Shown one piece after another: positions 30,109 to 39,897 of a DNA stretch of 41,838 nt. Position 1 is the stretch's first letter. The number at the start of each line of letters is the position of its first letter. Source of the stretch: Leptotrichia sp. HSP-536 (lineage in GTDB: Bacteria; Fusobacteriota; Fusobacteriia; Fusobacteriales; Leptotrichiaceae); NCBI RefSeq assembly GCF_041199985.1, contig NZ_CP165648.1, positions 1 to 41,838 on the forward strand. Reading direction: 5' to 3'. Under the pieces are notes generated by a model, which saw only the letters and a program-made list of their open reading frames with translations, had not been told where the DNA came from and made no database searches. The position numbers and the translations under genes were made by a program.

Positions 30109-30636
30109 TTGTTTCTAAATTCGTGCGGTTATCTTCAATATGTCTATGAACAGGCTGTAGTTGCTGCTGGTGGAACTCCTTCTACGTATACTTCTACTAA
30201 TACAGATTTGTATAAAAAAGATGGACCACGAGCAGTGTATAATCCTAAATATAAGAAAAAAGTGGAATTATTGTTACAAGATATAGTAAATAGAAATTTA
30301 ACAGAAAAAAATATATATTATGTTGATGGAAAAGAAATTACATTATGGTTACCAGAAGGAGTAGTAATGGGAAAATATACTCAAACTCTTAAAGATAAAA
30401 GAACAGGTTATGGACTTCCTTTTCGTTTTGATTATGATAAAACATGCCCAGGAAGAATAATAGAAAACTCAATGAATATGTATAATGGCTTAAAAGCTAT
30501 TTCTGATTTAAAAGGGTATATATTTATATATACTTATGAGTCAGAAGGACATGTTAAAAATGTAAAGGAAATATTAAGAAAAATTAAAGAAAAAAATGGA
30601 TTTACTCATAATTGTGTTGACGGTAAATTTGAGTAA
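30109..30636 (+). CDS. Paralogous lipoprotein lacking its signal peptide, second-turn copy
   Basis: This is identical in layout to 9175-9702, including the 11-base loss in the signal peptide after ATG 30078. Agreement of the two turns supports a real deletion. Confidence 0.65.
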   Translation: MFLNSCGYLQYVYEQAVVAAGGTPSTYTSTNTDLYKKDGPRAVYNPKYKKKVELLLQDIVNRNLTEKNIYYVDGKEITLWLPEGVVMGKYTQTLKDKRTGYGLPFRFDYDKTCPGRIIENSMNMYNGLKAISDLKGYIFIYTYESEGHVKNVKEILRKIKEKNGFTHNCVDGKFE

Positions 30637-30733
30637 TTTATTGATTTTTTGAGAATTTGTTCTTGAAAAAAGGATAAGTATAATGAAACTTCTGAAGATA
30701 TTTTAATTCCTTTAAAATAAACTAAAACTTCAA

Positions 30734-30770
30734 AATAATCGTTGTTGTAAAAGACAGCGGTTATTTTTTT
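30734..30770 (+). terminator. Operon terminator, second-turn copy
   Basis: This is the same hairpin and T-run as at 9800-9836. Confidence 0.75.
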
Positions 30771-31197
30771 AGAATAAAGTTTTTTTTTACCCTTCTCGCA
30801 AATACTTATAATTAACGACTTTAAGCATACTAAAAAAGTAGGTTTTCAGTAAATAAAAAAACTTTGATTGTCGAACTTGTCTATTGAAATATGATATAAT
30901 TTTCAAAAATTTTTCTAGTTTTAAGATCATTATATGCAAAATTTCAAGTTGAAAATTATTTTTATTGCACAGCTTTAAAAATGATTTTTAACTACGGCAA
31001 CTGAACGAAGTGAAGGCGACAGCAGAAAGTAATCTTGAAAGTCAGAAGATACTTTTTATTATGTTATGTTATGGTCTTAAATTTTTTTTACAGTTTAAAT
31101 TTTAGAAGTATTCCTGGATTTATATATAAGATAAGAGTGACAGAAAAACGAAAATACCAATAAACCCTTATAAAATAATTAATTGAAGTGATTTTTC

Positions 31198-31253
31198 TTG
31201 TACTGATTTTCAAGTACATTTGTACTGGTTTTCAACAACAAATGTATTGATTT
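31198..31253 (+). repeat. 22-bp repeats ahead of repL1, second-turn copy
   Basis: The array is the same as at 10264-10319. Confidence 0.7.
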
Positions 31254-31275
31254 AAACTGTATTTTATGATATAAT
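31247..31275 (+). promoter_or_regulatory. repL1 promoter, second-turn copy
   Basis: TTGATT (31247-31252), a 17-base spacer and TATAAT (31270-31275). Confidence 0.75.
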
Positions 31276-31307
31276 AAATCTATATAAATGTATAGGAGGA
31301 TTGGTTT

Positions 31308-31751
31308 ATGGAAAAAACTACAAGAAGAAAAATGAAAATTGTTGGAAAACAGACTTATATTAATCAAGAAACTGGGGAAATGAATGAAGTTCAGGTCATA
31401 GATATTGAGGAAAGGGATGCAAATTTTCATAAAATATGGCTTTCTCATATTTTAAATTCAATAGACTTAATTGGAAATCAGAAAACGAAACTTGCATTCT
31501 GGATTTTAGACAACATCGATTCTGAAAATCAACTAATCATGACTCAAAGAAAAATTGCTAAGAATAGCGGGATTTCACTATATACAGTAAGTGAAACTTT
31601 AAAAGTTTTAATGGATTCTAATTTTTTACAGAAAATAAACAGCGGAGCTTACAGAGTTAATCCCAATGTCCTTTGGAAAGGCGGAAAGTCTGCAAGAATG
31701 AATGTGCTATTTAAGTATCATCAAAATGAAAAAGCTGATAAAGAAAAATAA
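31308..31751 (+). CDS. repL: RepL-family replication initiator (copy 1), second-turn copy
   Basis: This is the same 147-residue protein as 10374-10817, without any amino-acid change, with its promoter, 22-base repeats and AGGAGG site in place. Confidence 0.85.
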   Translation: MEKTTRRKMKIVGKQTYINQETGEMNEVQVIDIEERDANFHKIWLSHILNSIDLIGNQKTKLAFWILDNIDSENQLIMTQRKIAKNSGISLYTVSETLKVLMDSNFLQKINSGAYRVNPNVLWKGGKSARMNVLFKYHQNEKADKEK

Positions 31752-31754
31752 TTT

Positions 31755-31834
31755 TTTTACCTGAAATAAATAGAGAAAAATCTCAAAATATAAATGAACA
31801 GTTAAAAAAATTGAGAGAAAGAGTAGGTAATTAA
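31755..31834 (+). pseudogene. Relic of a third toxin tail, second-turn copy
   Basis: This matches 10821-10900, ending R-E-R-V-G-N one base before the lipoprotein 3 start. Confidence 0.6.
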
Positions 31835-31835
31835 G

Positions 31836-32390
31836 ATGAAAAAGTTGAAGTTTATATTATTGATTTTGGTAAGTATTTTCTGTTTAAATTCCTGTCTTAC
31901 AACAGCTTTTGTTATAGGTTCAATGCAGGGGATGGTTTATTGCCTCCTCCTGAATATAAAAGTCCTTATTATTTTGGTAATAATAAGAAATTAAATACTT
32001 TACTTCTTACTGAAAATAAAAAAGATAGAGATTGGAAATAGTAATGTACAAATTTCTATACCAAGTGGGTTAAAGTTAAAAGAATCAAATGGACTTATTA
32101 ATAATTATTTATATGAAAAAAAATCGTTCGAATTACACGGATATTATTTAGAAAAAGAAATATTTTTACCAATATTTATTTTCAATGAAAGTTTTGAAGA
32201 ATTTTTAAAAACAGAAAATTTAGTTAAACTAAATGAAAATACTTATTTAAATTTTGAAAAAAATAGTAAAAATAGAAAATTAGATCAAATTATTAAAAAA
32301 ATTGATGATAATGTCTTTGCTGTTGTTAGTATTGTTGATATGAATGATAAATCTAAAAATTTCTTTTTAGAGTTGATGAAAGATTGGTAA
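31836..32390 (+). CDS. Third lipoprotein, second-turn copy (frame interrupted)
   Basis: This is the same gene as 10902-11457. GGGG near 31929 breaks the frame as in the other turn, and the A run near 32021 has six A here against seven there; eight would restore the frame. The disagreement between turns points to sequencing error. Confidence 0.6.
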
Positions 32391-32422
32391 AAAGTTTTGA
32401 ATAAAAAAGAAGGGATGAAAAT

Positions 32423-32785
32423 ATGAAAAAAATAAGTTTTATATTGTTAACATTGATTGCTGTATTCAGCATAAATTTATCTGCTGAAAAATTATTAAAC
32501 TTTAATCAAGCAAATGTTATTAGTTCAGAAACGTTAAAGCAAGTAAACGCTTCTTCAACTTATAAAATTATTTACAAAAAGGAAAAGAATGGTGAATACA
32601 AATATACTTTAGAAAAATTATCAAATTTTGATAACGATAAAAATTTAAAAGTATTTGTAAATGGAACTGAAGATAATTTAGACAGTGCGGTAAAAAAAGC
32701 CATAAATCAAAATATGACATCATCAGACAAGAAAAAAGTTGATGATGGTGGAACTTTTGAAACTATTTTAATTTTTTCAGAATAG
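32423..32785 (+). CDS. Small secreted protein of unknown function, intact copy
   Basis: The full 120-residue frame is open here, with signal peptide, a lysine- and asparagine-rich mature part, and a C-terminus D-D-G-G-T-F-E-T-I-L-I-F-S-E. It lies 32 bases after lipoprotein 3 and 19 bases before its terminator. The first-turn copy loses one A and stops 27 residues early. I recognise no family. Confidence 0.65.
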   Translation: MKKISFILLTLIAVFSINLSAEKLLNFNQANVISSETLKQVNASSTYKIIYKKEKNGEYKYTLEKLSNFDNDKNLKVFVNGTEDNLDSAVKKAINQNMTSSDKKKVDDGGTFETILIFSE

Positions 32786-32804
32786 AATAAAAATTAAGTT
32801 TTTA

Positions 32805-32841
32805 AATAATCGCTGTCTTTTACAACAACGATTATTTTTTT
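32805..32841 (+). terminator. Terminator after the secreted protein, second-turn copy
   Basis: This is the same hairpin as 11871-11907, and the inverted partner of 30734-30770. Confidence 0.75.
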
Positions 32842-32854
32842 GTTTATGAAATAG

Positions 32855-32956
32855 GCTCATATTAGCCCCATAACGAAAAAAATTTGCATCAGACAAGGAT
32901 TTGTACCAAAAATCAATTTAACAAACGCTATGGGCTTAATATGACGCAATATGAAC
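32855..32956. repeat. 102-bp structured repeat 1, second-turn copy
   Basis: This is the same element as 11921-12022. The region 32957-33770 after it is gene-less, as described for 12023-12835, but lacks the 6-base AAATTT present there. Confidence 0.65.
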
Positions 32957-33634
32957 TTTAATTTTTATCATTAGTAATTTTATTTCGTAAGTTTTAAAAA
33001 TTTTATCCAAATTTTCCAGTTATAATTTTTTAACTAAAAAAAGAGCTTGTGCAAACTTTTGGGAAGAAATATCCTGATAATCTGTACATAAGCTCAAATA
33101 TTTTATTTTTTATTCAATTAAATTTCCTTTTGATTTTTTAAAATGAGTTGAAGTAAAATTTTTTAAACTGCCCATCCACCTCCAAAAACTGCTCATTTTC
33201 TACGCTAGTCAAATGTTACCCCATTTTTTTCAAAAAATCAAGCCCTTTCTCATAAAAATTTTTTCCCAATAAACTTTCCGAAAATTAAAATTTTGGAAAG
33301 CACGCTTACAAGTTTCTCAAAAATTAAAATTTTTAACAAACTTATCGTGATTTTTTCAGTGCATAAAATTTTGAAAAAATGACTTTCGTCTGCACTCAAA
33401 AACTCATTTCATTCGTGAAAATAAAGTTACAATTCTCAAATTTAAAGACCATATTTTGTATAAATTTCTACAAATTTTGTGCAATAAAATTTTCATAAAG
33501 ACAGTTTTTAAAGATGAATTTTTATGTATTATTGAACTTTAAATTTGATATTTTTTAAATTAATTTTTTTACAAAACAGCAAAAAATAATTTCAATTTTT
33601 TCAAAACAGATAAAAACTAAAAGTCAATAATAAC

Positions 33635-33666
33635 AAAAAAAGAGAACTCACTATTCTCCTTTTTTT
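33635..33666. terminator. Bidirectional hairpin, second-turn copy
   Basis: The hairpin is the same as 12706-12737. Confidence 0.55.
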
Positions 33667-34004
33667 ATACGTTTATGGTCCTTATCCTACAGTACTGTTG
33701 CATTAACTATAACATTTTGATAAAAAAACAATGATTTAGCAGAAATAATTTTGAAACAGTCATGTGCAAAATTTTAAGTTGAAAATTATTTTTATTGCAT
33801 AGCTTTAAAAATGATTTTTAACTAGCCATTAACAGAATAACCCTTGTAATTGATAAACTTTTCGGATATGTTATGTTATGATGAAAAAATTTCTTTATAC
33901 ACTGAATTTTGAGAATATTCCTATTATTATATATAAGATAAGAGTGAAAAAAAGACAGAAATGTTACTAAACCCTTATAAAATAGGTGTTTGAAGTGATT
34001 TTGC

Positions 34005-34060
34005 TTGTACTGATTTTCAAGTACATTTGTACTGGTTTTCAACAACAAATGTATTGATTT
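34005..34060 (+). repeat. 22-bp repeats ahead of repL2, second-turn copy
   Basis: The array is the same as at 13079-13134. Confidence 0.7.
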
Positions 34061-34082
34061 TTACTGTATTTAATGATATAAT
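34054..34082 (+). promoter_or_regulatory. repL2 promoter, second-turn copy
   Basis: TTGATT (34054-34059), a 17-base spacer and TATAAT (34077-34082). Confidence 0.75.
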
Positions 34083-34114
34083 AAATCAATACAAATGTAA
34101 AGGAGTTTTAATTT

Positions 34115-34558
34115 ATGGCAAAAACTACGAGACGAAAAATGAAAATTGTTGGAAAACAGGCTTATATTGATCAAGAAACTGGGGAAATGAATGAAGTTCA
34201 GGTTATTGATATTGAAGAAAGAGATGCAAATTTTCATAAAATATGGCTTTCTCATATTTTAAATTCAATAGATTTAATTGGGAATCAGAAAACAAAACTT
34301 GCATTTTGGATTTTAGATAACATTGATTCTGAAAATCAATTAATCATGACTCAGAGAAAGATTGCTAAGAATAGTGGGATTTCACTATATACAGTAAGTG
34401 AAACTTTAAAAGTTTTAATGGATTCTAATTTTTTACAGAAAATAAATAGCGGAGCTTACAGAGTTAATCCAAATGTTCTATGGAAAGGTGGAAAATCTGC
34501 AAGGATGAACATACTGTTTAAATATCATCAGAATGAGAAAACCGACAAAAAGGGATAA
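34115..34558 (+). CDS. repL: RepL-family replication initiator (copy 2), second-turn copy
   Basis: This is the same 147-residue protein as 13189-13632, without any amino-acid change. Confidence 0.85.
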   Translation: MAKTTRRKMKIVGKQAYIDQETGEMNEVQVIDIEERDANFHKIWLSHILNSIDLIGNQKTKLAFWILDNIDSENQLIMTQRKIAKNSGISLYTVSETLKVLMDSNFLQKINSGAYRVNPNVLWKGGKSARMNILFKYHQNEKTDKKG

Positions 34559-34588
34559 ACTGTTAAAAAAATATTTAATATGAAATAA

Positions 34589-34690
34589 GCTCATATAAGC
34601 CCTATAACGAAAAATTTTTATATCAGACATAGTTTTATACCAAAAAGTTATTTGACAAACGCCACGGGCTTAATATGGCGTTATATGAGC
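34589..34690. repeat. 102-bp structured repeat 2, second-turn copy
   Basis: This is the same element as 13663-13764, between the convergent repL2 and resolvase genes. Confidence 0.65.
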
Positions 34691-34697
34691 CTAATTC

Positions 34698-35315
34698 TTA
34701 ATCAGGATAGCTGTTCCTGTAATATTTATAATATGAGGACCTGCTTATCTGCATAAACCTGCAGAAACTTTTTACGCTTATTTCCTTTTTTCTTACCCGC
34801 TTTAGCATATCCTGCTCCTCTTTTGAAAGCTTTAAGACTTTAACTGGCCGCCCAATGACGTTTCCAGTTTTCCTGCTGTATCTCTTCCCAGACTTTCCGA
34901 CCGGCATATTCTTGATTCCGTCATTTATTCTTTCAATCAAGGTGCTTCGTTCCCTTTCAGCCAGATATATGAGAAGCGGAATCACAACAACATTTACAAT
35001 TTCATCCTTCCTGTCATTCACATTATGGTTTAAAAGCTCCTGATTGATTACAGCAATATTAACCTTCATATCCTTAAGCTTTGTATAAAGCTCAGTAACT
35101 TCCGTAAAATTACGCCCAAGCCTGTCAATATCTGTAACAACAAACGTATCATTTTCCCGAATTTTTGACAAAATTTTTTGCAACTCGGCCCGTTTCATAT
35201 TTTTTCCGCTTTGTACATCACTGTAGACTTCATCACAGCCATATTTTCCAAGTGCCATTACCTGCCTTGTCAAATCCTGCTTTGCCGTACTTACTCTTGC
35301 ATATCCAAATTTCAT
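34698..35315 (-). CDS. Small serine recombinase, intact copy
   Basis: The full 205-residue frame is open here. Catalytic Ser9 lies in Y-A-R-V-S-T-A-K-Q, with D-I-D-R-L-G-R at 62-68, the A-E-R-E-R-S linker helix, and a complete C-terminal helix-turn-helix ending Y-Y-K-Y-Y-R-N-S-Y-P-D. The RBS AAGGAG precedes the start. A T6 run near 34787 keeps the frame where the first turn has T5. With a plasmid read as a dimer, a multimer-resolution role is the natural reading; inversion or excision of the repL2 segment is the alternative. Confidence 0.88.
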   Translation of the reverse strand: MKFGYARVSTAKQDLTRQVMALGKYGCDEVYSDVQSGKNMKRAELQKILSKIRENDTFVVTDIDRLGRNFTEVTELYTKLKDMKVNIAVINQELLNHNVNDRKDEIVNVVVIPLLIYLAERERSTLIERINDGIKNMPVGKSGKRYSRKTGNVIGRPVKVLKLSKEEQDMLKRVRKKEISVKSFCRFMQISRSSYYKYYRNSYPD

Positions 35316-35419
35316 CTAGGTAACTCCTTTATAAAAATATCTATTAAAACATATTTTAATTTACTGTACATTATTTGGCTTATTATACCCTTAAAATACA
35401 TATAGTTTTAGGTGTATGT

Positions 35420-35435
35420 CAAACCAGCTGGTTTG
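35420..35435. promoter_or_regulatory. 16-bp palindrome upstream of the resolvase, second-turn copy
   Basis: CAAACCAGCTGGTTTG, as at 14493-14508. Confidence 0.45.
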
Positions 35436-35461
35436 GTAGATATATAAACATTCTAAAAAAT

Positions 35462-35498
35462 AGAGGCTGCTTCAAAAATTTTTGAAACAGTCTCTTTT
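35462..35498. terminator. Bidirectional hairpin terminator, second-turn copy
   Basis: The hairpin is the same as 14535-14571. Confidence 0.6.
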
Positions 35499-35501
35499 AT
35501 C

Positions 35502-35732
35502 CTATACTATATCCTTCCATCTCTTAGGAATTCCCATCTTTTTTAATATTTTTTCACTATGGTTAGGTAATAAAATTTTTAAATTATCCATTAACTTGTC
35601 TATTTCTTTTGTCATTTTTTCAAAATTATTTTTAGATAAAAATATTTTTAATGATATTATTAATGCAAAAACACTATTATTAAAACTTAATCGTTTTTCT
35701 GTAAAAATAAAAGGGCAAGGAGAATTTCCCAT
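35502..35732 (-). pseudogene. Abi-like C-terminal fragment, second-turn copy
   Basis: This is identical to 14575-14805, so the truncation is not a sequencing error. Confidence 0.35.
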
Positions 35733-36013
35733 CGGTATCTTCGTGAAGCATATCTGTCATTTGCTTAATGAATTTCCTGTCTGCACCTGCGATACAACGC
35801 TTACTACATCCCTGCTCCTGCTGTCAACTTCCGTATCAGAATACTACCTAAATCCTTGACAAGAAGTCTGTTAAACTGCGTCAGTTCCTGATTGACATTA
35901 TTCTTAAGCTTCTCCAATTCACGGAACGCTTCCCTGACTACATTGTTAATGCTGCTCCTACCTGATACAGAATTGTATTTCTTGAAATTGTTTATTGCTG
36001 AAATCTCAGCCAT
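35733..36013 (-). pseudogene. Truncated plasmid gene, second-turn copy
   Basis: This is the same as 14806-15086, including the stop at 35804 and the possible continuation in another frame. Confidence 0.4.
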
Positions 36014-36058
36014 TTTTATTTCCCATTTTCAAAAAATATTTCTATATTTTCCAATTTA

Positions 36059-36209
36059 GAGCGTGTCTGAAAACTCTCGAAATGATGAATTTTTAACAAA
36101 TTTTTCTAAAATCAAAAATAATAAACACTGATTTTATCGTAATTTTTATAATTTCTAAAATCAAAAAAATATTAAAAATAACATAGATTTTGAGTTTTCA
36201 GACACAGCC
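36059..36209. mobile_element. 151-bp MITE-like element, second-turn copy
   Basis: The inverted ends and TA flanks (36057-36058, 36210-36211) are the same as for 15132-15282. Confidence 0.7.
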
Positions 36210-36239
36210 TATTTTAATTATAGTTCTTTAAATTTTTTT

Positions 36240-36626
36240 TTAAATTTTGCTAGCAAGTAATTCTTCTGCCAGCTCAACTATCTCCTGAGTAAAATCTTCT
36301 TCACCAAGGTTATAGATTGCCTCCAGCTGTATATTCATCTCTTTCGCTCTTTCTATTTTTCTTGCAAGTTTTTCAAATGAATCCTTAAGTTTGGGGAGAT
36401 TTTTTATCCCTTCACAAATGAATCCCAGGTTTCTCACATTTTCATTATTAAAATCAATTTTTTCCTTCAGTTTTTCTCTCAATGTTTTTTCCTTTTCCTG
36501 TTCTGGAACAGCTTCAGTCAGTCTTGATTTTATTTCTGGAACTATTTCTGGTTCTTCTTTCCTTTCTGATTTTCCAGGTTTGCTCAGGGAAATTGGATTA
36601 TCACTGTTTTTTTCATTATCTATCAC
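36240..36626 (-). CDS. Hypothetical protein coupled to the Rep_3 initiator, second-turn copy
   Basis: This is identical to the protein at 15313-15699, with the same 4-base overlap with the replication gene. Confidence 0.7.
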   Translation of the reverse strand: MIDNEKNSDNPISLSKPGKSERKEEPEIVPEIKSRLTEAVPEQEKEKTLREKLKEKIDFNNENVRNLGFICEGIKNLPKLKDSFEKLARKIERAKEMNIQLEAIYNLGEEDFTQEIVELAEELLASKI

Positions 36627-37315
36627 AATATCCTCTTTTCTCTCAGGAGAGAATCTGAACTCAAATCCAACAACCCTGCTTCTCCTCGTCCGCCAGAAAA
36701 TCCATATTTTTTAATAATTTCTAAATTATATCTTTCTCCTAATTCTTTTTGAATCGGTTTTAAAACCCAGGCATCTATATCAGTAATCCTGTACTTTTCA
36801 GGAATATCAAGCAAATTTCTAAATTCTTCAATGCTGCATTTCCAAAATCCCGTTTTTTTAAACTGTTTCATTCGACGATAAAATTCTTTCGTATAGCTTG
36901 ATTTTAAAGTTACAAACTCTTCTAACTCGAATCTTGTCCATTCTCTATTAAAATCGTTAAGTAAAAATCTAAAATCTTCATTTAAAGAAATTATTAATTT
37001 TTGATTATCTAAATCTATTCTAAAAGTTTTAAAAATTGCCATTTGAATAATTATATTTTTCACTCTATAAGTGTAATTTAATGCAAGCAACTTTTTATTA
37101 ACATTCATTATTGTATTTGCAAATTCTCTTGTTGTCATATTTTTTTCTAAATTAATCAATCTTTTTAAATCATAAAATGAATATTCAAGAATATTTATAC
37201 TTTGGTCTCTTAATTTATGAAAAATTGTCATTAACAAGTTTAATTCTTCAGAAGTAAATTTCCTTAATGCCTGATTATTAAAATCATTATCATATTTTAC
37301 AATTTCATTTCCCAT
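36623..37315 (-). CDS. Rep_3-type replication initiator, second-turn copy
   Basis: This is the same 230-residue protein as 15696-16388, intact, with its iteron array 70 bases upstream. Confidence 0.85.
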   Translation of the reverse strand: MGNEIVKYDNDFNNQALRKFTSEELNLLMTIFHKLRDQSINILEYSFYDLKRLINLEKNMTTREFANTIMNVNKKLLALNYTYRVKNIIIQMAIFKTFRIDLDNQKLIISLNEDFRFLLNDFNREWTRFELEEFVTLKSSYTKEFYRRMKQFKKTGFWKCSIEEFRNLLDIPEKYRITDIDAWVLKPIQKELGERYNLEIIKKYGFSGGRGEAGLLDLSSDSLLREKRIL

Positions 37316-37385
37316 ACATCATTCCTTTCAAAATCAATTATATTTAAAATTATAACATATTAAAAACAAGTTTTCAATAAATTCA

Positions 37386-37525
37386 CTTGTTTTTTAATTC
37401 CCAAAAACTTGTTTTTTAATTCCCAAAAACTTGTTTTTTAATTCCCAAAAACTTGTTTTTAACTCCCAAAAACTTGTTTTTAACTCCCAAAAACTTGTTT
37501 TTAACTCCCAAAAACTTGTTTTTAA
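37386..37525. repeat. Iteron array, second-turn copy
   Basis: Six full units and one partial, with the same 22/21-base unit lengths as 16459-16598. The gene-less stretch to 37960 is as described for 16599-17029. Confidence 0.85.
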
Positions 37526-37628
37526 TAGTCTTCAAGCCCTTTATTCATCGGTGGTTGCGGACACCTAAAAGATATAAAATGTTTTAAAAGATATAAAAAT
37601 CTTTTAAAATATTTTATTAAAAAGGGAA

Positions 37629-37651
37629 ACAAGCTTTTTTAAAAAGCTTGT
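37629..37651. terminator. Perfect inverted repeat, second-turn copy
   Basis: This is the same palindrome as 16701-16723. Confidence 0.45.
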
Positions 37652-37960
37652 CTTTAATCTCCCAAAAACTACCCTTTAAAGCCATTATTTCTAGAAAACA
37701 TGGGCTTTTAAACATAATATGACTCTTCAGCTTCCATAAAAAAAAATAATGCTCTCATCAGTTAAAAAAATTTCCATATGAACTAGAAATAATTTAAATT
37801 CTAAATATAAGCCGTTTTAAGAAGCTTTTTTCTCTTAGGCAACCTTTTACACCAAAAAATTATTTAGCGACGAATTTGATGCCTCTATGCTCTTCTGAGA
37901 AGGTCTATAGACAATAGTTCTGCTTTCAAATCTTAAAAATCTGTTTCCCCTAAAATAAAT

Positions 37961-37989
37961 TTGCGTATCTTCTTAAAAAATGATAAAAT
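37961..37989 (+). promoter_or_regulatory. Operon promoter, second-turn copy
   Basis: TTGCGT (37961-37966), a 17-base spacer and TAAAAT (37984-37989), before the AAAAGGAGGTG ribosome site. Confidence 0.6.
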
Positions 37990-38017
37990 AATTTAATTAT
38001 TAAAAGGAGGTGAAATC

Positions 38018-39824
38018 ATGTTTTGTAAAAAGATATTAATTTTTTGTACATTTCTTCTCGCTAATCTTGTTTTTTCTGCTCCAGTCAATGAAGCTAACAG
38101 AATTATTGATATTCAGCAGAGACACCTTGAACAGGAGAGAATTAGGCAACAACAGGAAAAGCTGCAGAAAGAACTTGAAAACACAAAGTTTGATAATTCC
38201 CAAATAAAAATTGATAATGATTTTAAAAGCAATGACAATGACCTTAACAAATTTTTAATTAATGCTATTAACTTAAAAGATGATGATAAACTTCTATCTA
38301 AAAGGGAAAAGAACAGAATTATTCAAAAATATCTTTATCTTGAACTGAATTCCACCGACATAAAAAAACTTCTTACTGATCTTACTAACAAATTAATTTC
38401 TAAAGGATATACTACCTCTGCCGTAAAATTTGATAAAAATAATGACCTAACTACTGGAACTTTAAATTTGGAAATCGTTGCCGGGAGAATTGAGGATATT
38501 AGAATAAATTCCGGCAATGGGCTTGACAGGTACAAGGAATTCTTCATGTTCCCTAAAAACAGGGGGAAAGTTTTTAATATCAGGGACATTGATACAGCCA
38601 CTGACAACTTTAATTCAATCAATGCCAACAATATGACTATGGAAGTTCTTCCGGGAAGAAAGGAAAACTATTCAAGAATTGAAGTAAAAAATAGATTAAA
38701 GAATAAATATACTGTCGGAATCTTAGCTAACAACTATGGGGACAGCAAGCAGAATGGAATTTGGAGAAAAGGAATAAATCTTAATATTGACAGTCCGCTT
38801 GGAATCGGCGACAACTTCTATTTCACATATATGACCGTTCCTAAAAAAGACCCCAACAGAAGCTGGAAAAAGACGGTTGAACAGTTACAGCCGGGAGAAA
38901 TTTTACCAATCGGGCCGACTGGATATGATCCTTTAAAAGGAGACACATTGCCATATAAAAGACGGCTTGACATGTTTAATTTTGGATATGCGATGAAATT
39001 CAGGACATATACTTTAAAACTTAATTCAGTAAAAGTATTCAGGAAAGCAGCTTTTATTCAGCAAATACAGTATACGATATGTATTCAAGTAGCCACACTT
39101 TGTCTGCTGATTTAGAAAAAATATTATTCAGGAATCAGAAAAGCAAGGTTAGTCTTGATTTAGGGATTAAAAGAAAGCATAACCAGAACTATCTTGAAAA
39201 GTCGGTACTGTCTGACAGGAAGCTTGCTATAGGTACTCTAAGCCTTAATGCTACAACTTCACTTTTCGGAGGATTTTTGGAAGTTCTGTTGGGTATGAGA
39301 GAGGTCTTAAAATATTTCATGCTGAAAGGGATAATGGAAAGATAGAAACTACCCCGAAAGCACAGTTTCATAAATACAGTACGAATCTTAGCTACTACAA
39401 GCCCATAACGAATAAATTTGTCTACAGGGCAAATGTTTATGGAAACTATTCAAATGATGTGCTTTATGGAAGTGAAAGGCAGACAATAGGCGGCGTCGGA
39501 AGTGTCGGGGGCTATCATACAAGGGAATCTATTCAGGGAGATAAGGCTATAGAAATCAGCAATGAGCTGGCATGTAATATTCCAGTTAAGAAATTTGCGG
39601 TTGTTTCTCCATATGTCAACTATGGCTACGGAGTTGCAAAATACAACAGGGACGAGTCTAGATACAGAACTGGATATGTAACTGGCATGACAGCTGGAAT
39701 CAGGCTTGATACAAAAATGTTTGATTTTGACTTTGGATATGCAAAACCTATGGCACATTCAGAGTATTTAAGCCCTAAAAAGCAGGAAATGTATTTTAGC
39801 GGATCCTTGAAAGTAAGTTTTTAG
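38018..39824 (+). CDS. TpsB/CdiB-type outer-membrane transporter, better copy
   Basis: The signal peptide, plug-like helix, both POTRA domains and the first half of the barrel are in one frame here (38018-~39035), because GGGGG at 38562-38566 is complete. Two breaks remain, both also present in the first turn. One is near AAAA at 39031-39034, where an extra A gives S-I-Q-E-S-S-F-Y-S-A-N-T-V-Y. The other is TTTTT at 39274-39278, where a sixth T gives F-F-G-S-S-V-G-Y-E-R-G. Downstream the barrel is open to the terminal Phe. The L6 motif is V-G-G-Y at 39504-39515. The exoprotein gene begins 73 bases after the stop. Confidence 0.85.
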
Positions 39825-39897
39825 ATAACGGCTCAGAATAAAAACTATAGGAAATTTCAAATTGTAATCAGTAAAAATATCGAAAGGAGATGAATAA

